Assembly (NCBI GenBank): GCA_023376005.1
Contig: CM042157.1
Coordinates: forward strand, 68,484,107-68,548,106
Origin: Doryteuthis pealeii
Taxonomy: Eukaryota > Mollusca > Cephalopoda > Myopsida > Loliginidae
Direction: 5' to 3'
DNA length: 64,000 nucleotides
In this document: positions 41,201 through 55,600 of the stretch, one piece after another
How positions within the stretch are numbered: the stretch's first letter is position 1
Layout: each line of letters opens with the position of its first letter
Made by a program: the position numbers and the translations under genes
Notes under the pieces: model-generated
The model's input: the letters and a program-made list of their open reading frames with translations, nothing else
Databases searched by the model: none
Told to the model about the DNA's origin: nothing

Positions 41201-44200
41201 AATGAGGACTGTCTAATGTTGCATGTTCAAATTTTGAGTGTATTTATTCTATTTTATGACGATTTCGGGTATAGTGACGTAAGCAGTGACGTAATTTTTG
41301 TCACAGACAAAAACTGGAATCGAATCTCCATTATTAATAGATTTATTTATTTTTGTTTTGTTTTGTTTTAATTTAAAGTAACAACACCCAAGGTGGCTGC
41401 TGGTCATCTGGGCTGAAGTAGATTATAAAGATCAGCCTTAAATTTTGTGTATAATAATTATATTAACGTAAGCCACTTACGTTAATATAATTATTATACA
41501 CAAAATTTAAGGCTGGTCTTCTATAATCTACTTCAGCAATGACGTAGTTTTTGTTACAGACAAAAACCGGAGGCGAATCTCCATTATTAATAGATTTTAT
41601 TTTATTTTGTATTCAAAATAATACTAAATAGGATATAATGTTTACAAGGAAAAACTCTTGGTCAAAACACATGTAGGCATTTCAATAAATAATTTTTTAT
41701 CCATACATTTTCTTTCCATTTACCTTTCAACATACATATATATATATTATTTCTTATTCTTTTCAGGTTGACATCTGCAAAGTGACATCTTTGTGTAAAT
41801 TGTTGGAATCCCTTCTCTTCTATAGTGAAACACCCATCAACTTCTACATGGACACTTCCAAGTTGAATCCCTTGCTTTGTATATGTTTCATTTTCAGTTT
41901 TCTTTGGGGTCTGGGAGGAAATATTATTGAATCCAACTGGGATGCCTTTGACACCTTCATTCGAAACCTTTTCGATAATAATGGTGATGCCAAAGTAAGT
42001 CAGTTCCATCTTTACCTTAAAGATTATTTTAACCCTCCCCCAAATATTTCATAACTACTTCTGCAAAATGATAATTAACTTTCAAATTCTAATGCTTCTA
42101 CACTACATTATGAAATGAATAGGCTAACTGTTGAATTTAAACACTACATTACAAAATGAGTAGGCTAAACATTGAATCTAAATCTTTTACACTACATTAC
42201 AAAATGAATAGGCTGTTAAATTTAAATCTTTTACACTACATTACAAAACAAATAGGCTGTTAACCTTAATTCTTTTACACAACATTACAAAATGAATAGG
42301 CTAAACATTGAATTTAAATATTTTACACTACATTACAAAAAGAATAGGCTGTGAAATTTAAATCTTTTACACAACATTACAAAATGAATAGGCTAAACAT
42401 CAAATCTAAATATTTTACATTACATTACAAAATTAAGGTAATCTTGAACTTTAAGTGACTAAATTCCTACCATAAAATTGTACCTTCACATTATTTGAAA
42501 TGAACTTAATTGTTATTAAAAAGACGTTTTATGATATTTTGGTGTTAAAAACATGCATTAAAATGGATTTGAAAAGTGTTGTGTTTTCTCTGTGAAAATT
42601 AAGTTGAATCAAAGATGGCTGCCATTGTTTACAAGCTTCTTCTCGGAAGAAAAGAACGAAGGGACTTAACTCTCATTTAAGTCTTAAAAGGACTTAACTC
42701 TCAAAGCAATGAGAGTTAAGTCCTTTTGTTCTTTTTCCGAGCTTGTAAACAATGGTAGCTATCTTTGATTCAATGTAATTTTCTCAGAGAAAACACAATG
42801 TTTTTCAGATCCATTTTAATGCATGTTTTAATTCCAAAATATTATAAAATGTCTTTTTAATAACAAAGTTCATTTCAAATAATGCGCAGGTACAATTTTA
42901 TGGTAAGAATTTAGTCACTTAAAGTTCAAGTTGCATTATAAAATAAATAGACAGTTAAATTTAAATCTTTTACACTACATTACAAAATGAATAGGCTACC
43001 TCTTCATTATGTAACATCATTATAAAAATGTTAATGTGCCTTATTTCAATGATTGCAGAGGATTAATTCTGTGTTTCCATTTCAGATGCCAGTCACTGGA
43101 GATCTGTGGAGCTGCTATGTGGACTTTGAATCTCGTCGTTTGGAATTCTGGGAAAAAATAGTTCCAAATTTCAAATACGATAAAAATGTGCCGTTCTTTG
43201 AAATGTTAGTCCCCACAGTTGATACAGTACGCTACGGTTACCTCCTCCAAAAACTTTTACAAGTTAAACATCCGGTTCTGTTTACAGGAGACACTGGTGT
43301 TGGAAAGGTTCGTTTATTTTTTTGCTTTGAAAATTATTTTTTGGGGATTACAAGGTGGCAAATCTCTTTGTTGCATAGCCTCTGTCTGCCACTCTCAACT
43401 AGGGCTTATTTTAAGGTAATAACCTGTCATCTGGGGCTTTAGAATACATCGACTGCACTTTTGCATAGGGGTAAGACCCCTCCTCCAATGTGGCCACCTG
43501 TTGGCCATGTATGGCGACCTGTAACGCTTAAGGAGAAAACCCTGGTGGATGAGCAGTCCATGACATGCAACACTCCACTATGACCCTTACTTAGGCTAAA
43601 TGATCAGCCGGAGAGGCCCCCTCTGATCAATCAGCTGGTCACGTCCAACCCTAGCACCTATATGATTGTCCCAATAGCACCAATACCCTTGGGAAAGGTA
43701 TGAATCCTAATCTCCCTCCAGCTATGGATAAATAGTAGGGCAGAATGGACTCTTTAACCTTGGTTAGGCAACCAGCCTAGGAGAAGGAAAACTCTGAATT
43801 GAAACCTGTTGAACTCCACTTAAGAAATTGACCTTGTGTCACATCCTGCTCGTGTGGAGGGGTTGGTAAATATATATATGATTGTCCCAGCACTATTGCT
43901 CTTATGGCAAGCTCTAACCCTTTTTTTATCATATATGTGCTAGAAAGTGATAGATGAGGGTGTTAGTGTCACGTGTATGACATTAAATTCTATCTGATGG
44001 TGAAGTTCCAGTTCTGGAGCTCAGGGAGTGTGGAGTACCCGTTCAACACCAATGCTGCCTAGTCCACTCTGACCCGGAGTGGTAGTACCTGTTAGGGTCC
44101 CATCTATGGGTTAAATAGAAAAACATGAGTTTTCTAAACAAAATTTGATTATCCCTTAAGAAGGAATTTATTTAAAAACTTTGTCGGCATTAAATGACCC

Positions 44201-45704
44201 ACTGAAGTTGATATGCCGTTAAATAGAACAAATTTAGTTTAAAAAAATGAATACTCATCAAGAATAAATAAAACAAACGTCTTCTACTTAAAATAACCAT
44301 CAAGGGTTGACATGCCATAAAAGCTAACCAACCAACCAACCAACAGATCCTGGCAACCTGTGTTTATTTAGGGCTTATTTTCCTGGATGTCAAGTGTATG
44401 GGGCTATGTTAAGTTTGTTGGTGCCTTATCTTAACACTGAAATGGAACTTAAGGAATAAAAGGAACGAAGAGGAACAAAAAGGAAAGAGACAAAGGCAAG
44501 AGGTGGCTTTATGACTTACGCTTTATTGAACGGGGCATAGTGGCCTGTAGCGAGGGAAAATCTCCCTGGCTAATAGGTCCAACTACACCCAATTATGGCC
44601 TCAGTTCGAATGGCTGAGATATTATTTTTGGGGTAGGGAGTCAGTCCCTATTGTCGGACATGCGCAAAAGGGGTTCTTCTGGTCAAAGCCCCATGGGAGT
44701 CTGTTGTTTTTTATCTTATTTTTATTTTATTTTTATTTTCGTATTTCTTAATCCCAACAAGTGTTAGCGTTGTATACAATAATAGTTTTTTTCCTTATTT
44801 ACTTTTCTACATATCATTGAATTTATTTCCATATTCTCCCACCCCAGAAGTCTTTGATACTCTAAGAAGTGTATGATAAAAACTGTTGGATATGATAACA
44901 AGCGTATATTAAAATATTAAAAATAAATTAACACATTGTTTTTGTTTGCTTTTTTTCATTTTCAGTCTGTCATCGCTCGTGCTCTCCTGAACAGCATTTC
45001 TGAAAAAGTTGGTTATGTTCCTGTATTTATAAACTTTTCAGCACAGACGAGCAGCCAACGTACACAGGAAATGATTGAATCAAAACTTGAAAAAAAAAGA
45101 AAAAATGCATTAGGTTGGTTGAAACCTATCTATCAGTTTATCACAATCTGTTATATCTATCTATCTATGAGGTGTGTTCAAATAGGCATCAAGACTGAAA
45201 CTGTATATGCCTAGGCAGAAATTGTTACATAATTGTTAGTACCCTAACAATTATGTAGGGTTAGTGTAGAAATCAAAATGGCTGTTAGAAATTATGGCTA
45301 GCAGTTTTTTTGAGTGGGAGTATGTGACGATATCATGAAAGATTGATTGGCATATATTAACCTCGTGTTAACCCCTTTTCTGGTAGATACCGTGAGAATT
45401 AGTAGAAAAATGAGAAACAAAGGCTCTTCTGGTTTTGATTTGAAAGAGTTAGTTAGGTCAGTACTGAGCAAGCCACGGAGATAGCAAGTCGCGATCAGCG
45501 TGCTCCCGCCATTTTTTTAATCTCCTGTCATCTATAAAACATCCATCAATTTCTTCACCCCAAGATACATCCTGATGAAGGTTTAAAGAAACCGAAACGT
45601 TTAAGTGTCGATAAATAAATTCATCTTATTTTTGGAACACTTGTTTTTTCAAATTTCTTAATATTATCGGATTTATTTCCATATTTACTACCATATATAT
45701 ATAT

Positions 45705-45737
<33 letters not shown>

Positions 45738-45920
45738 TGCTCTATATTTAATCTAATTTATTGATTATTATACATTGAGCTCTCTTTAGGGATTTATAAA
45801 GATCCTTGTATGAATATATGTTTGCACCTACAGGAGCATACAGTATGGTTATACAGTGAGATTTTGAGGATCCCAGGTGGAATCATCCCTTATTACAAGG
45901 TCATTTGGATACCTTACATT

Positions 45921-45960
<40 letters not shown>

Positions 45961-46594
45961 TTTTATTATTATGATTATTATATAATGTAATATATTCAAA
46001 GGATAAAAGAAGCTAATGGTATGATGGATGGGCTATTTCTATATATCACATGTTTTTCTCTTACTTGTATATTTCAGGTGCCCCTGTTGATAAATGTGTC
46101 ATCATTTTTATTGATGACCTCAATATGCCAAAACTTGACACTTATGGATCTCAACCACCAATCGAATTGTTACGCCAACTCCTTGATTTTGGGGGTCTTT
46201 ATGACCGTGAAAAATTGTACTGGAAAGAAATACTGGTATGTATATATCATATATATAATATATATATATAATATATATATAATATATATATATATATGAA
46301 GTTAAGTAAACAAACACATGTGTTTATTTTTTTATATGGCTTTAAGCCGACAATTTTTGGAGGGTATGTGCTTAATTGAAGTCATACCTAATTTTGAAAA
46401 TTAATTAGTTAATGATTAATGAATTTAGGCGGGCATATATGTTCAAATGTAAGGCTAAACGAATCGAGAATCAGGGATTGATATTTTCTCGATTCGTTTA
46501 GCCTTACATTTGAACATATATGCCCGCCTAAATTCATTAATTATTAACTAATTAATTTTCAAAATTAGGTATGACTTCAAGTAAGCACATATCC

Positions 46595-46644
<50 letters not shown>

Positions 46645-49600
46645 CAGATGAAAAATCTTTATATATACAACATTTTCTTTTTTTTCTTTATTTACTCTCG
46701 AGAGCAGGAATGTAAACACGCAAGCCACATGTAGACCTTAGTAAGTATTAATAGAAAAACAAATAGTGAACCCATATATGTATAAATGTCAAATCAAACC
46801 ACCTGCCTCTAGTGATTAGACATTTATATAAGTCTATTGAGAATAGACTGAGCGTCTACATATTTTGGCAACATTTTTTCCTTTATACATTTTTTGTGGA
46901 ACGCAACAGACATTTGCTGTCTGACGAGTTTCCTTACGATCCTTTCCAATTGTTTTATGTCAGAGTGGAATTGATGAATGAATCCACCAAAGGTTCTTAC
47001 ACTACTACTTTCCTCCCATTCCCCATAACATTTCTTATAAAGTTATGAAACCCTACTCCTACTTATTCCTACTGCTACTCTGTTTGTATAATAATATCAG
47101 ATGAAAAATCGTTATCTATACAACATTTTCTTTTTTCTTTTCTTTATTTACTCTCGAGAGCAGGCATGTCAAACACGCAGGCCACATGCAGCCCTTAGTA
47201 AGTACTGGTGAGGCCCGCATGCAGACTGCATTTTCATAATAACATTTATTCAAAAGCCTGTGTACTCTACTTGTCACAGGTATAATACTGTTCCATACAT
47301 TTCAAGTATAGTTTGTATCTTAAAAATTTGTCCTGATCAGGAAAATACGTATCATTTTTGGATTCAGCATAAAAAACTGACTTATAAGCAGCTATTATTT
47401 ATGGAGGCTCGTGGTCTAATGGTTAAAGTCATAGGAAATGGACTCATCAACCTGAGTTTAATTCCTGGACGAAGCTGTTGGCATTTCACATGGTGCTAAT
47501 ACCCTTGGGAAAGGTGTGAATCTAAGACTCCCTCCAGCAATGGGTAAATAGCAGGGTAGACTGGAATCTTTAACCATGGCTAGTTAACCAGTCTAGGAGA
47601 AGGAAAACTTTGAAATTGAACCTGTTAAACTCCACTTAAAAATTGACCTTGTGTTGCATCCTGCTCGTGTGGAGGGGTTGGTAAATATATACAAGCAGCT
47701 ATCATAAATTGCAAACAAGTGTAATCAATCCAGGCCTTGACAGGTTTCTCTGTCACTTTTGTAGTCCTCCAAGATTCTTTTATTTACAAAGAGTTGGTCC
47801 CTTGTGCAAAGTTTTATCCTTCAGTTTGGTGTTCATATGTTGTGTCAGCAATTATCACTGTTATCCACTTGTATGTTGTTGTAAGACAGTAGATCGGTCT
47901 GTATTAGTTGGCTTTAAAAAAAAAATTTCCACACAAAAATGTGTTGTTAAGAAACAGAGTCTGTTATCAACGCATTGTCTCTCATCCTTTCAAACAATTA
48001 ACATTAACATATTTTAAAGACAATTTTGATGTACGTAGGTCCTTACTTTCTGTACAAACAATTATTTCTATTTCATGTGTGACTTTTGATGGATTTTACA
48101 ATTGATTTTTATTATTCTCTGGTTAGGTCCAGGTATTTGTCTATCTTTTCATTTTCCTTCATCTTCACCCTGTGATCTGCTGGTACTGCAAAGTCTACCA
48201 GTTGGCAAGTTCTCTTTTTCTTGTTAATCAATACTAGGTCTGGTCTCCTGGTTGGGATAAGGTGACCCGTTTTTATCTCAAAGTCCCAGATAATTTTATG
48301 CGTTTTATTCTCAAGAACAGATTCTGGTTTATGCATATACCATTTTCATGTATGGTTAACATTTAGCTTTTTGCATAATTCCCAGTAGATCACCTTTCTA
48401 ACCCAGTCATGCCTAGCTTTGTATTCCCGTTGTGCTAGTCTGCTACATTCACTTAGTACATGGTATATATTATTTCCAAATTTATTTCCAGCTGATAAAT
48501 TTTTATCGTACAAAAAAAAAAAAAATTGTTGAAAACAATCGCAGTAATTAAAACTTGGAATCCATAATTTCAGGGTTGCGGGTCCAGATATGACGCAGGA
48601 TGTTTTTAATTAGCTCACAGAGTTGGTATGATTCCAAGATTGTATGATATGTTGGGCTACGGCCTCTAGGAGTAAAATTGAAAAAAATGTGACACACTGA
48701 AATTTATTATTAGAAATGTACAACAAGTTTGATATGAATAATTTTGATATTTTGGACTGTTGTCCTCATCTTTATTGTGTATAAACACAATGTTCATGCC
48801 ACAGTAACCTCAAGCACTGTTCAGATTTTTTTTTTAAATTACCTTAAAATAAGTCATCTTCTGACAATTTCCCAAGAATTCAAACGTGTTTTTGGAGCTT
48901 AAATTGTTACCACTCACTCAAAGGTGCTCCAAGCAGCATAAATTCCACCAGACTTATTAAACAGAAATACGATTAGATATAGAAAAATAAAAGTTACTTA
49001 TTAAAAAAAACCATAAATTTTAAAATGTTGTAAAGAATGCTATCACTTACCATTTTTTCAGTTTGACATGCAGAATTAACATAAATCATTGGTGCCTTTG
49101 ATTCGGCAATATTTTCACCAGATTCTGGACTATGAGTTTCTTCAAGAATGTTTCCAAGAATACGTGAAGGGGTGCCAATAACTGTACAATAGGAAATAAG
49201 AATCAAAATTAGAAAAGATATATAACGAATTTCAGATTCATAAAAATCAGAAAATTTGAATTAACGTTAAGCTTTATAACATCAGCAGTTGAAGTGAATA
49301 GGAATGTTTTTCAGTGCTCCAAGAAAACAATGAATATTAAAGTAAATAAAGGAAGTGATGATTATTTACCTATTCATTTATTCTTTGTACTAGCAAATAT
49401 ATGCACCCTCCGGGTGCAAGTATTTAAGTTTAATGTAATAAAATATTGTATTAAATTAGAAAGGCTAATGAAACTAAATAAGAATGCAGATTAAATGATT
49501 TGAAACAGAGGGGAGTATAATCGAAAAATAGAACAACTGAAACTTACTCTTCCATCACTCTCGTCTTTTATTGTTGTTTTTTCTAATTTAAGTATTTAGT

Positions 49601-52600
49601 GAAAAGAGGAAGTAAAGAATAAAATAACAGTTATTTCTTCTTGTTAATGGATTTCATTTAAGATTCATTGAAGAGATTTTTGTTTATATTCATTAAAATA
49701 AAACCAAGCAATTAGAAATCAATAATACTAAGCACATATTTATTAAAATTACATTTTTAATATCAATATGCAAATTAGCCTACGCGTTCACACTGTAAAC
49801 CGCTATTTTGTTGTATATATAAATATAATTGCATGTTGTTAGTATGTAGATATGGTCAACAGTGGCTTCGGCCTCTGGACCATTGATATAATTAACGGCG
49901 TCGATCCCAGGGGGCCATCCCCCCCAGGCAACACCTGCCCCCTCGATTTAAAGGGCAGGGCTGGGTTTATTGCCCAGTGCCTGAGGCGCCCCCCTTGAGG
50001 GCGAATGCCGACGGGATCGACGCAATTTTTCACCTGCCACCCCATGAGTCTCGGCTTGTGGGTGGTCCCACATAAATAGGGCCTTTGTGCCTGACCCGTA
50101 CAAGTGGGGTACGTGGAAAATATCATGTAGATATGGTTAACAGTATTAATAATGTAAAACAATTTTATTGATAATTGAGTTTAAAATAAAAATACAATCA
50201 TGGAGAATGTGATGTCAATAACTAAGGGAATTGTGACATAAGTAGTAATATAGTTTCGGTTACAGATAGAAAAACATGCAATCTCCATTATAATAAGATT
50301 ACTTAATCTGACTAGGAATATGAAATAGGAAGGTCAGATTAAGTGGTTGGGTAATTGATAGCGATCTTTATGACATTTTGAAATTTCTGATTTTTTTTCC
50401 TTTAAAAAAAAAAAGTAACTTCTTCCATTTTATTTCTCTGAATGTTTGAGATGAGGCTTGATGATTAGTATTATCTGTCTAAATGGGACTATTGTCCTAA
50501 TCTTCATTGTTATCTGTACAACGTTTTGGCCGATGTGCCCTCCAGCCTTCTTCAGGATGAGAAGGTTCCCGAGTCCAACAAGAAATACCTGAAGAAGGCC
50601 AGAGGGCACATCGAGCATAACGTTATACAGATAACAATGAAGATGAGGACAATAGTCCAAATAATGCAGATTAATTTTTCCATTTTATTTATCTATACCT
50701 AATTGAATTTCTGTTCAATAAGACTGGTGGCATTTATGCTGCTTGGACCACCCTTGAATACTTATTTAATACTTATTAATCATTTAATTAATAACAGCAT
50801 GATCATGCCCTTTCCCATTTGATTTAAAGGGGCAGGGTTGTGTTTATTGCCCAGTGCCTGAGGTGCCTCAAAAGAGGAATGTTAAAGGGATCCACACAAT
50901 TTTTTTTCAGTGGCCGTGGTTTGTGTTTAGTCTCCCACATTAATAGTCTTTGTGTTGAATTGGAATGGTGGGAGGTGGGGGGTGCCAGTAAATACATCCC
51001 ACATACAGCTGGCTATGTAAAAAGCATGAAATTGATTCCATCTACCCCATTGTTTAAATTTTGTGATAAACTAAGTGAAGTTTGTTTTTATTTCAGGATG
51101 TTACATTATCAGCTGCCTGTGCTCCTCCTGGTGGGGGGCGTAACCCAGTTACCCCTCGACTAATGAGACATTTTACAATGCTATCCATTCCACCACCTTC
51201 TGAAAACAGTTTACAGCATATGTTTATGGTAAGTAACTTTTAAGGGGGGGTTGCTGTCCCCGTATTTATAGTAAGTAACTGTCATATACTGTCTTATTAC
51301 ATATCGGTATATCTATGTTATGAGAGGGGACACCCGTGGTTGTGTCTCTCATATTCAATCTTCTACTTCTGTACTTATTTGTGAGTATGTGAGTAGCACT
51401 TTCAGATCAGGTCACCAATAGGCACCCCAGCTGAGATCAGTTTTGAAAGGAAGGAATTTTGCTTTTTACCGGTTGTTAGTAAACAAAATCAACAGACGAT
51501 TTTTTGACATGAGAATTTCATACAAACCAAAGACACGTTTTTATACTAAAATAATTTTTGATTTAATTAAAAAATTAGTTATGTCATGTTGTTGTTGTTA
51601 GCATGTGCGAAAAACTTAATTTTGCACTAAAGATAAACTAATATTGTTATTATTTTTAATAAAACTTTAAAACGAAAGACACGTTTTTTATATTAAAATA
51701 CTTTTTATTTAATCAGAATAGGAATCCAATTGAGATCTCTGGCATCCAGGTATTACTTTAATAAATCAGAAATGCTGCTAATTAATCAGAAGTTGAAGTG
51801 GACGAATATTTTTCAACACTTACTATCATCTTTTAAAAATTTATGAAAAAAACTTTAAACGAAAAACATATATTAAAATAGATTTTATTTAATTAGAAGA
51901 GAAATGCAGATATGTTTATTTAAATAAGAATAATTGGTTATTTCCTATAACTCCAACATAAAAAGGGGAACCACTCTGAATTAATTTTATCTGTTAATTA
52001 ATCTACCCATTATTTTCCCATTAAACTAACCCTAAACCTTAACCCTAACCCTAAACCCTAACTCTAACCCTGTCTTCTTTTTTCCTAGTAGATCAATAAA
52101 TAGATAAATAATTTATCAGTCAATCAGTCAATCAGAGTGGTTCCCCTTTTTATGTTGGAGTTATAGGGAATAACCGAATAATTTTTATTTACAAACTATT
52201 TTTTATGTTTATTTAAATAAAAGGATATTGTTCAGAAATAGTATTACACAATTTATAAAATTTATTTTCCTTGAAGCAAAAAATTTATTTTCCATGAAAA
52301 GCAAAATTCTGTTCATTTAAAAAATGCTGGGATGCCTATTGGTGACCTGATCCAACATATAAAATGTTGTAATTATCAAATTATCATACTGTGGTATATC
52401 CACAGGTCATACTAGTATTCATTTATTATTACAAATTATTTTTTTTATTATTTCCTATAAGTCTAACATAAACAAAGGGGGACCACTCTTGACTGATGAA
52501 TTATTTATTTATTTATTGATATACTAGGAAAAAAGAAGACAAGGTTAGGGTTTAGGGTTTAGGGTTAAGGTTAGGATTAAGGTTTAGGGTTAGTTTAATG

Positions 52601-55600
52601 GGAAAATAAATAAATAATTTATCAGTCGAGAGTGGTTCCCCTTTGTTTATGTTAGACTTATAGAAAATAACCGTTTTTTTTAATATATCTCTTGTCTGTT
52701 TTTTTTTTAAGAATTAGATGTAGATTTAATTTTAATATATTGCTCAGACTTATTATAAGGGGGAGGATTATATAGTATTGGAACGAAAGTCTTGTCCGTA
52801 TCAGCCAAACAGCAAGGGCGTCTATTCCCTTTTCAATAGCGCTAGACCAAGGAGATTATTAGTGTAACGCTACACCTACCATCAGCTCCTCACTTTACAG
52901 CATAGATACATGTGCTACGCATACGCTAAGTTGGCGAGGGCTGGTTAAATCTAATTAAAACTTTAAATTTGGTTATATAGGATTGGAACGAAAGTGTTGT
53001 CCGATACAAAATAGAATTTATTTAACCAATAAACAAAGGAATAAAATATTTGTTTATTGCTTAAATAAATACTATTTTGTATCGGACAAGACTTTTCTTC
53101 CAATCTGATGTAATGAATATTTAAATGAATCTCTGTGACTTTGGTTTTTTTCATCTCTTTTTAGTCTATTCTCAACGGGTTCCTGCAAGATTTCACCTCA
53201 GCCGTGCGTAACTTAACCGACAGCATCGTAACAGCTGCCATTGACATATACAACCAGATGAAAACTGATCTTCTACCGACACCAACAAAGTCACATTATA
53301 TTTTCAATTTAAGAGATTTGTCAAAATGCATACAGGGTAAGTAAGACAACACATCTTATTATAATGGAGATTGTGTGTTTTTCTGTCTGTAACCGAAACT
53401 ATATTACTATTCAAGTAACAATTCCCTTAGTTATTTACTTCACATTCTACAGGATTTTATTTTCATTTAAATCTCAATTATTAATAAAATTGTTCTACAT
53501 TATTAATACTGTTGGTAATATCTACATACTAATAACATACAATTGTATTTATATATACAACAAAATAGCAGTTTACAGTGTGAATGGGAAGGCTAATTTG
53601 CATATTGATATTAAAAATCTGATTTTAATAAATATGTGCTAAGTATTATTGATTTCTAATTGTTTGGTTTTATCTTAATGAATATTATCTAAAATCTCAG
53701 GGATAAATCTTAAAAGAAATCCATTAACAAGAAAAAATAACTGTAATTTTATTCTTTACTTCCTATTTTAACTAAATATCAAAATTAGGAAAATTTAACA
53801 ATGAAAGATGGGGGTGAGGGAAGAGTAAGTTTCAGTTGTTCTATTTTTTTTAATTATATACCCTCAGTTTCAAATCTTTTTATCTGCATTCTTATTTAGT
53901 TTCATTAGCATTTCTAATTTGATACAATATTTTATTACATTAAAACTTAAATACTTGCACCCGCAGGGTGCATATATTTGCTAGTTCCTTTAAAAAAATT
54001 TTTTTTTTTTACATTTTTGACAAACTATATATTAAAGTGGACCATATGATCTTTAGGCACCCCTTTTGTGATCTCGGTTCATAAAGACATTTTTTTCATT
54101 TACACCGTCAAAATCTGGGTGTTTGTTAACTGACGATTTTTAGAGTTTTTTAGCGTCTGAGACGGAGCGCCACACCTACCATCAGCTCCACACTTCACTG
54201 CACAGATCCCTGTGCTACTCATATGTTGAGTTGGCGAGAGCCAGTATCGAACCAGGAGTATTTATTATGTTTTTAACATACAGATAAAATATGGAGGATT
54301 GAGATGATAAGGCAAGACCAGGTTGTTATAAAATTAACAAGGTTTTATTTAACACAGGGTAGAAAATTGCTCCTACTCTCAAGCGACTTAACCAGTATCT
54401 GAATGCTGCGTCTAAATGTCAACAAACGCCATTCACATGTAAGATAGTGGACAAACCCACTTCTGGCTTTGACAAAGTAAAGGGGAGCAACTCTATTTTT
54501 GTTTAAGTCTATTTTTGTTAGGTGTACCTAATCTTATTATAATGGAGATTGTGTGTTTTTCTGTCTGTAACCGAAACTATATTAGTACTCAAGTCACAAT
54601 TCCCTTAGTTATTTACATCACATTCTCCATGATTCTATTTCTATTTAAACCGCAATTAATAATAAAACTGTTTGACATTATTAATACTGTTGGCCTTACC
54701 TAAATACTAATAACATGCAATTGTATTTATATATACAAGAAAATATCAGTTTTCAGTGTAAACGTAAAGCTAATTTGCATATTGATATTAAAAAAACTGA
54801 TTTTAATAAAAATGTGCTTGGTATTATTGATTTCTAATTGTTTGGTTTTATCTTAATGAATATGAGTAAAAATCTCTTCAATAAATCCTAAAAGAAATTC
54901 ATTAACAAGAAAAAATAACTGTAATTTTATTCTTTATTTCCTATTTTAACTAAATAGTTAAATTAGGAAAATTTAGCATTGAAAAACGGAAGTGATGAAA
55001 GAGTAAGTTTCAGTTGTTCTATTTTCCGATTATACCCCCTCCGTTTCAAATCTTTTTATTTGAATTCTTAATTAGTTTCATTAGCCTTTCTGATTTAATC
55101 TAATATTTTATTACATTTAAACTTAAATACTTGCACCCGGAGGGTGCATATATTTACTAGTCTTATTATAATGGAGATTGTGTGTTTGTCTGTCTGTAAC
55201 CGAAACTATATTACTATACTATCACAATTCCCTTTGTTATTTACATCATATTCTCCATGATTTTATTTTTTATTTAAACCTCAATTATTAATAAAATTGT
55301 TTTCATTACTTACACTGTTGACCATATCTACATACTTATGATATGCAATTGTATTTATATATACAACAAAATAGAGGTTTACAGTATGAATGGGAAGGCT
55401 AATTTGCATATTGATCTTAAAAAATTGATTTTAATAAATATATGCTTAGTATTATTGATTTCTAATTTTTTGGTGTTATCTTATTGAATATGAGCAAAAA
55501 TCTCTTCAATAAATCTTAAAAGAAATCCCTTAACAAGAAGAAATAACTGTAATATTATTCTTTACTTCCTATTTTAACTAAATAGTTAAATTAGGAAAAT

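Noticed and set aside
47708..48105. Possible small gene (65-102 codon frames)
   Set aside because: No splice sites, no start context and no recognisable family; overlapping frames in AT-rich DNA.
46236..51096. Missing DNAH6 exon in the long intron 24
   Set aside because: The protein reads on without a gap (WKEIL then [13 protein letters not shown]), as in the family.
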